A stretch of 64,000 bases of DNA from Plotosus lineatus. Taxonomy: Eukaryota > Chordata > Actinopteri > Siluriformes > Plotosidae. The notes beneath the pieces are model-generated. The model was not told the origin of the DNA, made no database searches, and saw only the letters and a program-made list of their open reading frames with translations. The stretch is taken from the NCBI GenBank assembly GCA_024760905.1, contig CM045731.1:52321001-52385000 (forward strand), given 5' to 3'. Below, one piece after another: positions 36,163-49,700 of the stretch. The position numbers and the translations under genes are program-made. Each line of letters opens with the position of its first letter. Position 1 is the first letter of the stretch.

Positions 36163-39100
36163 GTAATAAATATTTCTTAAATTTGACTGACAGCAAGTTT
36201 AAATATTGTGAAGACGGTTAGAAAGGGGCAGATGTTTGAGTTACGAATTCTAGCTTGTAATATTAGCTTTGAATGAAGACTAACTTGCGAGCTTTTTCTC
36301 GGTTAGTACTAGCTAGCAGCCGGAAGGATCTAGTGTTGTCTGGTTGAACTACAAACGACTCTATACTCCCTTTGTGAATGCACTAAGGAGCACTGGCAGT
36401 AAGGGGTGTTGTAATGTATCTAGTGCACTACTTCTAGAGAGGAGTCATTACGGGACACAGTCTTCAGTTTATTTGCTAATGAGCAGTTTGTGAAGAGTGC
36501 TACACTTTTTTTAGCCTTGTCGCTGTGTTATGTTTGGTGCATATAAGACCGTGCGGTTAAAAAGCTATGTTGACAAGACTAACCAGGCTCTTTTTATATT
36601 TTTGATGTTTGACTAGAGAGACACTCCATTTGGATGTTGTGACACTTGGATCTGTACACAATTAATATGTAATGTTATAAAAATAAACTCACCTACTCAT
36701 TTACTGAACTCGTCAATCCTCTTAGGGTCCCGACCAGGCTGAAGCCTATCTCAGCCAACTCGGGTGGAAGGAGTGGTACACCCTGTCTTTCCATCAAAAG
36801 GCCAACAAACGCACAACAAACCATTCTTACTCACACCTAAGGGCAATCTGGAACAGCCTAATATGGAGACAGTATATTCAGGCTGTCGGAGTACTGTACT
36901 TGCAGGAAACCCATACACACACAGCGAGAACTTCCACTGTCCACACAAAAACACCTTACCTGATACAGGACTCGGACCCAAGACTTTCTTGCTGTGAGGC
37001 GGATGGGCTAACCACTACACCGTGCCACCCCGAAATATGAAACTTGCAATCTTAAGTAGTATCTTGAACATTAAATTTTTTTTTCTAATTGTTATTGTTA
37101 CGACCTCTCCAGTCTGAATCTGAATGGTGTTTTGTTGTTGGACATCTGTGCTCGTCACAGTTTGTCTGTCACGAACACCATGTTCGAACATAAGGGTGTC
37201 CATAAGTGCTCTTGGCACCAGGACACCCTAGGTTGCAGTTTGATGATCGACTCTGTAGTCATGTCACTGGACTTGCGGCCTTATGTTTTGGACACTTGGG
37301 TGAAGAGGGGAGATGAGCTGTCAACCGATCACTGCCTGGTGGTGAGCTGACTTTGATGGCGAGGGAGGCTGCCTTCCAGACCTGGCAGGCCCAAGCGTGT
37401 AATTATGGTCTGCTGGGAACATTTCGCGGAGTCTCCTGTCTTAGAGGCCTTTAACTCCCACCTCTGGTTGAGCTACAACCATGTCCCGGAGGAGGCGGGT
37501 GACATGGAATCCGAATGGTCCATGTTTCGTGCCTGTATTGCTGAGGCGGCAGCCCATAGCTGTGGCCGAGAAGTCGTCGGTGCTTGTCGTGGCGGTAACC
37601 CCCGAACCCAGTGGTGGACACCTGTGGTGATGGGGGCCGTCTAGCTGAAAAATGGGGCCTATTGGGTCTTATTGGCCAGTGGGACTCCTGAGGCATCAGA
37701 CAGGTACCAGCAGGCCAAACGTGCTGCAGCCAAGGCTGTCGCAGATGCAAAATCTCGTGCATGGGAGGAGTTCTGTGAGGGCCTGGAGAGTGATTATCGC
37801 TTGACCTCAAAAAAGTTCTGGACCACCATCTGAAACCTCAGGAGGGGGAAGCAGTTCTCCACGAACACTTTACAGTGGAGGGGGGGAGCTGCTCACTTCG
37901 ACTGGGGATGTCGTCGGGAGGTGGAAGGAATATTTTGAGGACCTCCTCAATCCTACCAACATGCCCTCTGTGGAGGAGGAAGACCCTGGGGGTTTGGGTG
38001 GGGGTCTGCCCATCACCGATGTGGAGGTCACTGAGGTCGTCAAAAAGCTCCTCGGTGGTTGGGCTCCGGGGTTGGATGAGATCTGCCCTGAATATCTCAG
38101 GACGCTGTAGGACTGTCTTGGTTGACACATCTCTGTAACATTTCGTGGTCATCGGGGGCTGTACCTCTGGATTGGCAAACCGGGGTAGCAGTCTCCCTTT
38201 TTAAAAAGGGGGGGCCGGAGGGTGTGTTCCAATTATCGGGGAATCGCACTCCTCAGCCTACCTGGAAAAGTCTATGCAGAGGTACTGGAGAGGAGGATCC
38301 GACCGATAGTCGATCCTCGGATTCAGGAGGAACAATGTGGTTTTCATCCTGGTCATAGCACTCTTGAACAACTCTATATGCTCCACGGGATCCTGGAGGG
38401 GACATGAGTTTGCCCAATCAGTCCACATGTGTTTTGTGGATTTGGAGAAGCTTTTGACAGTGTCCCTCGGGCTATCTTGTGCTAGGTGCTCTCGGAGTAC
38501 GGCGTTCTAGACCTGTTGCTACAGGCCATTTGATTGCTGTATCACTGGAGCCAGAGTTTGGTCCGTATTGGTAACAATAGGTCGAATTTGTTTCCAGTGA
38601 GGGTTGTTACTTTGTCACTGATTCTGTTCATAATTTTTATGGACAGAATTTCTAGGCGCAGCCGAGGTGTTGAGGGGTTCTGGTTTGGTGACCATCGGAC
38701 TTCGTCTCTGCTTTTTGAGGATTATATTGTCCATTTGGCTTTCTTCAAGCCGGGATTTCCAGCTCTCATTGGATTGATTTGCAGTTGAGTGTAAAGTGGC
38801 TTGGATGAAAATCAGCACCTCCATGTCTGAGACTATGGTTCTCAGTCGGACAAGGGTGGAATGCTCCCTCCGAGTCTGAAATGAGGTCCTTCCTCAAGTG
38901 GAGGAGTTTGAGTATTTTGAGGTCTTGTTCACGAGTGAGTGTAGGATGGAGCGGGAGCTTGACAGATGTGTCACTGCAGCCTCTGCTGTAAAAGGGAGCC
39001 TGTACCGGTCCATCGTGGTGAAGAAGAAGCTGAGCCGCAAGGTAAAACTCTCAATTTACCAATCGATCTACGTTCAAACCCTCACCTATGGTCACAAGCT

Positions 39101-42100
39101 TTGGGTAGTGACCGAAAGAACAAGATCACGGATGCAAGAGGCTGAAATGAGCTTCCTTCGCCGGGTGTCAGGGCTCTCCCTTAAAGATAACGTGAGAAGC
39201 TCTACCAGCTGTGGAGAGCTCAGAGTAGAACCGCTGCTCCACTGCATTGAGAGGAGCCAGTTGAGGTGGCTTGGGCATCTGGTCAGAATGCCTCCCAAAC
39301 GTCACCCTGGTGTAGTGTTTTGGGCATGTCTAACCGGGAAGAGACCCCGAGGTCAACCTAGAACATGCTGGAGGAACTGTGTCTCTCGGCTTGTCTAGGA
39401 GCGCCTTGGTATCCCTCCCAGAAGAGCTGGAGGAAGTGCTGGGGAGAGGTACATCTGGACCTCTGGACGTCATCTGGAAGATGATGATGATGATGATGTT
39501 GTTGTTGTTATTATTATATCATCTTCTGTTTGTTCACAGTTGGGTTGCGGGGGCAGCAGCCTAAGCAGTAATGTCCAGATCGTCCTCTTCTCAGAAAACT
39601 CATTCAGTAGGCATTCTAACATCTCTGATAATCAGTCTTGAATCTTGTCTGAGGGTCTGAAGTCACATTACACCTGTACCCTTGGTCTGTGAGTCAGGAT
39701 GTATCATTATCTCGTATTAGTTCAGATCAGATCCAGAATCACGTTTTGTGATTTGTGCGACCTTTTGCCTTTTGGGTTGGTGTGTCCTGTGAGCGTGGAT
39801 CAATGATTAACTCCCTCTCACGTTTGTCTTCTGCTGCCGCAGGAGCCCTCGCTGTACACCGTGAAAGCAGTCTTAATTATGGACAACGATGGAGAAAGAC
39901 TGTATGCCAAGGTGAGAAACTCAATGTCTTTTACTATGCACTATACTTTATCCTGGGGCTCTCGGGGAGAATTGGTGCTGTGAACAGACCCACTACAATC
40001 ATGCAGTGTGAAACTGACCCTATATATTTGCAAATTTGACCCTGAGGGTTGTATTTTGACAATTTCGACATTCACTGTGTCGTGACTGCAACAGGAGTCA
40101 GAGCGTTCACTTCTGAGTCACTTTTATAATTTATTAAACAGTCTCTTTCTCCTTATTGTCTTTCATTGATAAGGTCAAATTGTTTGTTTTCAGTGTGGTA
40201 CTTTTTGTTACATGTCATCTTTTCCCCCAAAATCCAATTCATAATTTTGGACCCCACATATCTTCGTATTCATTTTAATGATGTGATAGGAGTACAAATC
40301 CTGTATAGCCGTCAGCGTGTTTCTGCCCCTTGCTAAAGGGTTGTGTCAGGAAGGGCATCTGACATAAAAACCCATGCCAAATCAAGCATGCGTATCAGAT
40401 GATTCACTGTGGCGACCCCTGAAAAAGGGAAAAAGCTGAAAGGAAAAGGAGTACTCTTGTTTTTTTTCCCTCTGATACACGTTTCATTCAATAATTATTT
40501 GCCAATAGTGAGATGTATGTCACAGGCTAGAAACTGAGACCGAGCATTACCTAGACTATTCAATTCGGTGACATCTGATGACCCCGGGGCGAGTCATCTA
40601 GTACAACCCGGATTCCAAAAAAATTGGGACACTATACAAATTGTGAATAAAAACTGAATGCAATGATGTGGAAATGCCAAATTTCAATACACCCATGCCT
40701 CGGTTTTACGGACTTCACTTTAACGGATTTCGGATGCAACGGACAAAATCTGTAGTTTCCGACTAGTCCGGACGTGGGCCGTTGTTACCGAAAATGACCG
40801 CCAGATGATCAGAGCTCGCATTGTTTACATCTGTTTAGCAACACGTGTAGCTGTTTGATCCGTGTATTTCGACATTTTTTCCCCTTTTTTGTCTGTAGTT
40901 TGTAAAGTATTCTACAACATGGCCCCTGTAGAAACGAGTCAACCTAACCGTATCACAGAAGCTAGAGTTGATTAAGAAGTTGGAAAGTGGTGTTTCTGTA
41001 AAGTGAGTGTATGAGGAGTACGGGGTGAAAAATCAAATGGTGTCTAATATACGTAGACTAAAACAGAAACTTACAGAATATTCTCTGAATTACTTGGTGG
41101 ATGGATATGCCAGCAAGTTAGGTTCCTTAGTGCCTCGCAAACATATGAAGATTGGTAGTCAGAAGGAGTTGGACGAAGCAGTCTTGAAGTGGTATATTCA
41201 TCAGGAGTCTTGCAGGAATAAAGTCACTTTTACGGACTTTGCTGTAACGGATTTCATTTTACCTCAGCAGCAATCTCTTCCTGAGTGAGCATGTTGTACC
41301 CAGGATCAGCTTCATTTTCTTCAAGCCAGTCTGGTCATCTGGCGGTCACTTTCGGAAACAACGGCCTGCATCCGGACGATCTGGACTAGTCGGAAGCTAC
41401 AGATTTTGTCTGTTGCATCCGAAATCCATTAAAGTGAAGTCCGTAAAACCAAGGCATGAGTGTATTGAAATTTGGCATTTCCACATCATTGCAATCAGTT
41501 TTTATTCACAATTTGTATAGTGTCCCAACTTTTTTTGGAATCCGGTTTGCATATACGGCAAAGTAATAATCAAAAAGTGCACTGAAGTTAGATTAAATCC
41601 TTCAATCACTTAATTTGCAAGCAGGTGTGATGCTGTTAGATGGTATCTTTAACTCACTTTCAGAGTTTAAGTATATATTACCAAGAAATATAAAGAAAAG
41701 GAAACTTAAATTAAAATTTGTAGTTGCATTAATTGTACTTTTTCCTTTAATTTTCTGAACCACTCAATCCTAATTAGGGTCATGGGGAGGCTGGTGCCCA
41801 TCTCAACCGGCTCCAGGAAAGGGCATGGTACTCCCTGGACAGCTCACCAGGCCATGGCAGAGCAGGGTTTTTATTTTTAAAACAAAAAGAGTAGTCGTTT
41901 TCAAATTCTATATCACCCACATCTTTCATACTGCATGCAATAAAAACACCGCTGTGCTTGAGCGATTAACAAAATTTCACCTTACTTACACTGCATACCT
42001 GCGATGGACAAGCATCCCATCCAGGAGCAGTTAAACCTCTGTTCGCTTCACGCTACAGAAATCGTGAATAAGCACCGTCCTGATGAGCCACTTGGCTCGG

Positions 42101-45100
42101 TGTAAAAAGCCCAACAGACTTTTTACCTACAACACATAATCTGTTGTGTACGTTAGGTTTGACAGACATAATAGCATGTGTTTTTAACTTCAGTTTTTGG
42201 AAAATAAATCGAGAATCGCCCTGTAAAACCTTCAATCAAACTGAAATAATTGTTGTTTAAGTATACAGTGCATCTTCCAATGTTTTCTGATTCGTGTTCG
42301 TTGCATAAAAAGGCAACAGTAGCACTTTATAGCACATGAGATTGACAGACGTCTTAGCGTGCGCACTAGACAATTTAAAAACAATTTCTCTGGTAATTAG
42401 GCTTGACTGTGTATATAGTTTCCTTATTTTGCTCGATTCAATTATGCTTCATGTATAGTTTATACTGTAGCACTGTTTTTATGTGCGCAGCGGTAACTCT
42501 TCACATGTATCTGCATTCAGGTATTCAATACGGACATATTTGGGATGTGACAAAACCGGGTACTTTTTCAACTTTCTTTTATATTTTACTTTTAAAGAAA
42601 CCCCCAGTGCACCTAACTGGGTTATCAAAGGCGGGCCATGTCTGTCACTGTCTATGGTGAGAGGCATGTAAAAGAACCATTGCTGACTTTCGTAAAGAGT
42701 AGGCTGCAAAGTCGTCAGCGTGTTTCTGTCCCTTGCTAAAAAGGGTTGTGACAGGAAGGGCATCCGACGTAAAAAAACCTCTGCCAAATAAAAAAAAAAC
42801 GTGCAAATCAGATGATTCGCTGTGGCGACTCCCGAGTAAAAGGGAAAAAGCCGAAAGGAAGACAGACAATTTTACTTTTAAAGAAAATGGACAAACAAAT
42901 TTGATTGATACTGCCAATGTTGTTTATTCAATAACCAACATTTATTTAAAGAGTGTATACGATTTCATGACCATTGGTGGAATACATGCAATTCTAGCAG
43001 TTCTTTCACAAAGTCCCTGTTTAGCATATAGTGACTCAGTTTATATTTATTAACTATGACAGAGGCAAGTCAGGTGCACCCGGAGCACTGTGTAGATAAT
43101 GGTGTCTTGAATCTATTCATTCAGAGTTTAAAACATATTAACCTAAACCATGCTTCATGGTGGCCATATGAACTAAAATGGGATTTATGTTTTTTTCTAT
43201 ATTGTGCTCAACTATTATGTTAATCCCACAAGGGAAATTATTGCCTCTGCATTTAACCCATCCAAAGTGAGCGCTAGCACACTCGGACCAGTAGGCTGCC
43301 ATTCACATTGTGGTCCCTGGAGAGCAGTTGGGGGTTAGGTGCCTTGATCGAGGGCACTTTAGCCATGAAAGTGGAGGGAGGGAAGGTACAGCTCACTCCC
43401 CCACCACCACCAGTCACAAAGTTGCTTCCCTTACCGTAGGCCACAGCTGCCCTGAATTTTATGGTGTATTTTATCATTTTAAAAAGTGTGGAAATGTGAC
43501 AAAAAGAGTGTTGCCATCTCAAGTAGTACACACTCATTAAAGATAGAAGGTGAAGAATCTGAGTTTAATCTCACCAATTTGTAGCATATTTTGGGAGTAT
43601 TTGTGAGTTCCCATCCTGAAAATTCAAATAAAGCTCAGCTGAGTGGCCTTCGCATTTTTTCAAGACAAAAAAGCATTGATGAGCTTCAAAAGTGTTGTAA
43701 TGCAACTCATGTGATCACTGTTATGCTTTACATATGTAAAAATAAACATAATCTCATTTTGGTTGTTTTTTTCTTGTTTCCATGTAATTTATACTACAAC
43801 AGTTATTCACTTTCGGCGCAGTGGATTATTTTTTATTATTATTATTATTTTTTTTTCAGTATTATGATGACACGTACCCCACTGTTAAAGAGCAGAAAGC
43901 CTTTGAGAAGAATATTTTTAACAAGACGCACAGAACAGATAGTAAGAGATGCATTTAAATAATAATGATGATAATAAATGAGTGCTTCCTCCTCTGTACT
44001 TCAGTTCTTCCTGTAATGCTGTCGTTATCTTTACCAGGTGAGATCGCTTTGCTCGAAGGTCTCACTGTTGTTTACAAGAGCAACATTGATCTGTATTTCT
44101 ACGTCATCGGCAGCTCACATGAAAATGAGGTACATGGTGAAAGCTAACACACTCGAGTGTCAATGCAGCGTCTTTATACTTTTAACTGGATTTATTTCTG
44201 TACAGTTAATGCTCATGTCCGTGTTGAACTGTCTGTTTGACTCTCTCAGTCAAATGCTAAGGTAAGAGATGATGATGATGATGATTTCAAACTGCTCTCA
44301 GAACCTTTTATCACATTGTCCTCACCTTGCTTGTGTTTCATGCTTTTCTTTTCTTTTTTCATGATGTTTTTAGGAAAAATGTGGAGAAGAGGGCGCTACT
44401 GGAAAACATGGAAGGCCTTTTCTTAGCTGTGGATGAGATTGTAGATGGAGGGTACGTGTTTTTGTGCTCTTTGCACATTTCCAATTCACAAATTGTGAGA
44501 GTTGTGAGAGCGTTTATTGAAAATGCACCATTCATGACATTGTAATGCACCATTGATGAGGTATATTATAAATGCAGAGTAGTGTAGCTTATGTGATTAT
44601 TAAAGAAAAAGAAGAAAATCTACAAGAAAAACTACCCAGAGATCGCAATTTTGAATCCGGGTTAAGGCCACAGCCATACGTACCGGGAATCCATGGGAGC
44701 TAATTGGCCGAGCTCTCACGGGAGGGAGGAAAGGAATGTGCTCACTTTGCCAGCCAATCACAGTTTTCTGTGAGCTCATTTGTACAAGGGGTGGATGGCG
44801 TGTTCCCTCAGAGTGTGATGAACTGTAACAAAAATACACATGTGAAGCAGCTTGAAAACAGACTGGTAACTAATGCGTCACATGCGCGAATGAGCAGCCG
44901 GAAGTAAAATACTATGTATCTATTACATGCGTTAAAATATGCTTCTTAAACACATTCTACAGACAGTCTTACTCATTAATTCAGTATTAATGTAGTAAAA
45001 TATAGTAATGATTAAGAAATACTTTTCAATTTTTATTCTTATTTTTATTGATGGTAAAATATAAACATTATACAGCATATACTGTTGTAAAGCACTCATT

Positions 45101-46697
45101 TTAAAGTCTTTTTCAATTATTATTCCAGTACAGTACCTCAGTTAATTCTGAGAATGTTTGTGCATGAGATTTTTTGTTCTGTAGCATGTTTAACAAACAA
45201 TACCAAAAGGATAAACTTTATTACGCTTTATGTCCTTTTACATTGAACTTGGAGTGACGTCTTGCAGTGACGTCTCCAAGATGGCGCTGCCTAGAGGGCA
45301 ACGTCGCGGAATTCTCGGAGTAAAATTGTTTCTTTTTTCATTTTAATTTGTTTTATTTGTTTGTTCATGTTTTGCACTATGCTCGTCTATGATCGGTCAA
45401 CCCTACTACAGCTATGAGCAGCTTTGGGCAACTAAGCACGCAACAACTTCTATCGTGAGCTGTTATGCTATGCTATGCTATGGGAGCTCAATGCTAACAA
45501 TAAGCCCAGGTGGAGTTCTCAGATTCTCCTGTGCTTGGTTAGCACTTCCGGCCATACTGCTTGAAAATGTTCAGTCCTTGTGAAACAAGATGGACAAGCT
45601 TCATGCTCAGATTGCAGCGCAGAGGGATCTACAGGACTGTGTTTCTGTGAAACATGGCTTGAGGAGAGTTCACCCGATAAGGCGATTATACCAGCCGGCT
45701 ACACGGCCTTCATCCCCTGCAATCCCAAGCGCCGGAGTCGTCGTTCGGTCCCTTCCCACCTGGGCTTCTTTGTTAGCTGGGATGCGGCTCTCATTGAGCA
45801 GTCTACCATAGCATGTTAGCTCTGCTTAGTTATACACGTCCGAAGATACTCCGATCTTATAGCTGTAGTAGAGTCGACCAGGCGTAGACGAGCATAGTGC
45901 AAAACATGAACAAACAAAACAACAAATCAAACTAATTGAAATGAACAAAGGAACAATTTGACTCTGATAACTCCGCGACGTCGCCTTCTGGGCATCGCCA
46001 TCTCCGAGACGTCACTCGAACTTCAGTGTAAAAGCACATGAAGAGTACTGTAATAAAGTTTATCCTTTTGGTATCGTTTGTTAAACATGCTACAGAACAT
46101 AAAATCTCACGCATAAACATGAACTTGGGTACTGTACTGGAATAATAATTGAAAAAGATTTTAATACAACAGTTCAGAGAAAACCGTCATTTCTCAGGAG
46201 AAAGTCTTTTCTTCAGAAGAGACATCCAGCATTTTCTATCGCTTAGTCAGAGAAGACACATAGTGTTTGAGTGGTATCATAGAGCTTAACTGGTAATTAA
46301 AACACACAAAAAAAGAGGCTCATTGACAACTTGTGTACAAATGAGAAAAAAGTGGCGGGACATCATTTACCGAGGATTTAGCTCAGTTGGTAGAGCGTCC
46401 GCTTTATCTTCCGGAAGGTCGGAGTTTGAATCTGGCCACGTCATACCATAAGACGTTAAAATTTGGGAGTTGTTGCTTCCTGCTTGGCGCTCAGCATTAA
46501 AAGGATAGAACAACGCAATATTCTCATGCGCATTGAGTATACACTTGTATGAATAATACGCTGTGCAAACATCCATATAATAACAATAACTAGCTCAACC
46601 AATCAGGAGAAAGGAGGACAGCCATTGGCTGAATTTGAATCACGTGCCGGTTGCTCGGTAGTCAGCGAATACTCAAAAACCGCGAATAGTCAAGGGC

Positions 46698-46768
<71 letters not shown>

Positions 46769-49700
46769 TTAGAGGGCGCACCCTTGAGGGCGACGTCGCG
46801 GAGTTCTCATAGTCATGTTGCTTGTTTTGCTTTGTTTTATTTGTTGTTTTGTTTGTTCATGTTTTGCATTATGCTGGTCGACCCCTACTACAGCTAAGAG
46901 AGCGTAGTCATTTTGGACATTTAAAACTGAGCACGCTAAACACCTATCCTGAGCTTACATGCTACGGCAGCTCAATGCTAGCCGCACCTTGGATAATAAT
47001 AAGCCCAGGTGGAGACGTGGCAGTCGGGGAGGGGCTGAACGATGACTCCGGCGCTTGGTTAGCAGTGGAAGGTTAGCACTTCCCGTCATACTGCTTGAAA
47101 ATGTTCAGTCTCTGTGAAACAAGATGGACAAGCTTCATGCTTCAATGCCGTGGCGGATAGTAACAAGGCCCTTTGTTTGGGGGAAAAAAAAAAAGAACAA
47201 TTCTCTGGGTGAATAAAATGGCTGCAACATTAAAAAGTTAGATGTTCCACATTCTCAGAGCAAGATTTAGAGATAATCTACAGTCGGTACACCAGGTTTA
47301 TTTAACGAGATTCACCGTTCTTCCGCTGCGGGCCTTGTTGCTATCTGCTGCGCTCCGGTCCTCCCTGAAGGCTGTGTAGCCGGCTGGTGTAATCGCCTCG
47401 TCAGGTGTACTCTCCTCGAGCCATGTTTCACAGAAATGAAAGGAAAATGCCGCAAAAACAAGACCAATTCTACAAAAAAAAAAGTTAGTGTTTTCATTTT
47501 AAAATGTACTTCATGGTACAATGTGGTGAGACTCCGGGCTCGGATCCTCCTGTGACTTATTAGCTAGTTGATTTTCAATGGTTTTGCACTGCCTTAACTG
47601 CTCCTTGCACTTGGTTTTGCCTTAGTGTATTCCTACTCCTTTCTCATTCTTGAAGAATCTTCCGCAGCTGCCACGCCGGCACCTTGTTACTGTTACTGCT
47701 TGTATCAGAGCTTGCATCAAGCTTCTAGTCCTTATTCCATTGCCTGGTTCGTGATCCATTCAATCCGTTCGGGTTTGCAGTTCATCCTCCCCCGCCGCTC
47801 GGCCTGCAAGGGGATACTTGTAGCGGATGAGTGCAGTCTTTCGGGTTGCTGGCCCTAACACTATAGCGTGCCGTCTTTCCGAGCTGTTGTCCGATCTTTC
47901 TCGGAGGTCAGTGGGATTCTCCCCAGAGTCTTGAACATAATTTCTGAAAACATCCATGATGCATCGCTACGCAAAACTTGGTGGGCTTTGTGACATCTGC
48001 AACTTCGGGCAGGTAGTTACTTTGTCTGCCTCTATACCTAGTCTGCATCTTCAGCAGGTATCGCAGGGTCATCAGCGTTTCACCCCTAAACCTGAACGCT
48101 TCACCTGAGTGGGGCAGCAGAGACAGAAACTGTCTTCACCTGCAGACTGGCTTCTGGCAGCATGTTTTGAAGATCTGATGTTGGCGTAAACAATCACTAC
48201 TTTCTTGACTTGCTTCTCTGGGTGCTGCTGCGGTACATTGTAGGTGCATCCGCATGCTACTTCTCTGGCTTCTGATTGGCTGAGATCCACTCTTCTCTCC
48301 TTTTCATCCATAGCCATCTTGAGCTTGACTCTGCCGAGGCACTTATGACCTTGATTGCCGCCTTTGTAGTGGTAGGGGAAAGCACTTCCAGTCCACCCAA
48401 AGCTTGTTTCAGCTCCTCCTTGAAGACAACACAACACTCCTCCCTTTTCAGCTTCCACCACTTTGTCTTCTGCTCTGCCTTTGCCTTCTTCACCTTCCTC
48501 ACCGTCAGCGTCATCCTGCACACCACCATCCTATGTTGTTTGGCAACACTCTCACCCGCTACTACTTTGCAGTCACTGACTTCCTTCAAATTACATCACC
48601 TGCACAAGATGTAGTCTACCTGTGTGCTCCTACTTCCACTTTTATAAGTCACCCTCTGCTCCTGTCTCTTCTGGTGAAAGTATTCACCACAGCCATTTCC
48701 ATCCTTTTTGCAAAATCTACCAACATCTGTCCTTCTGTGTTCCTGTCCTGGATACCAAACCTGCCCATCACTTCCTCATCCCCTCTGTTTCCTGCACCAA
48801 CATGTCCATTGAGGTCTGCACCAATGACTACTCTTTCATCTTTGGGGGTACTCTGCATCACTTCATCTAACTCACTCCAGAATCTCTCCTTCTCTTCTAG
48901 CTCACATTCTGCCTGTGGGGTATAAGCACGAACAACATTGAACATTATGCCTTCAATTTCTAACTTGAGACTCATCACTCTGTCTGACACTCTTTTCACT
49001 TCTAGAACATTCCTGACAAACTCCTCCTTCAAGATGACTCCTACTCCATTTCTCTTCCCTTCCACACCATGAAAAAACAGCTTCAACCCTGCTCCTAAGC
49101 TTCTAGCCTTGCTACCTTTCCACCTGGTCTCCTGAACACACAGTATGTCCACCTTCCTCCTCTGCGTCATGTCAGCCAGCTCTCTACCTTTTCCTGTCAT
49201 AGTTCCAACATTCAAAGTCCCTACTTTCAGTTCTAGACCCCTGCCTTTCCTCTTCTCTCTCTGCCTACGGACACGCCTCTCCTTCTTCGACGTCTTCGAC
49301 CAACAGTAGTCCAATTTCCACCAGCACACTGTTGGTTAACAGCACTGATGGCAGTCGTTGTTAACCCGGGCCTCGACCGATCCGGTATGAATTTTCTTAA
49401 TATGACTCGCATGTTTTATTTGGCATTTGTTTTACCCTTCCTGATGCCCTTCCTGACGCAAACTTCTGCATTTATCCGGGCTTGCGACCGGCGTGAGGGA
49501 GCGACACTGGCTTGTGCACCTCCCTCACGGCTGCATTCTTCCCTCCAGACTCTGGCACCTTGATTTCCGAATGACATGCAAAATTTGCTTTCATCCGAAA
49601 AAAGTACTTTGGACCACTGAGCAACAGTCCAGTGTTGCTTCACTATAGCCCAGGTCAGGCGCTTCTGCCGCTGTTTCTGGTTCAAAAGTGGCTTGACCTG

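Larger units (their letters stand above)
44892..46703 (-). mobile_element. Tigger-like element, second copy, interrupted by two insertions
   Basis: Reverse-complement match to 365-1525: 'ccggaagtaaaatactatg', 'acacattctacagacagtc', 'ggctcattgacaacttgtg', and the TIR CAGTATGCCCTTGACTATTC reading back from 46703. The other terminus (about 90 bases) is lost. Insertions at 45246-46025 and about 46372-46590 split it. Confidence 0.75.

Noticed and set aside
36163..39842. A mir-148b hairpin, which lies in the first COPZ1 intron in human
   Set aside because: I looked for the mature start TCAGTGCA and its complement in the introns and flanks and found no match outside repeat sequence. It is absent here or too diverged to see by eye.
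46373..46444. A tRNA gene
   Set aside because: A and B boxes are present, but the acceptor and anticodon stems do not pair. It sits inside a SINE with a repeat-type tail.
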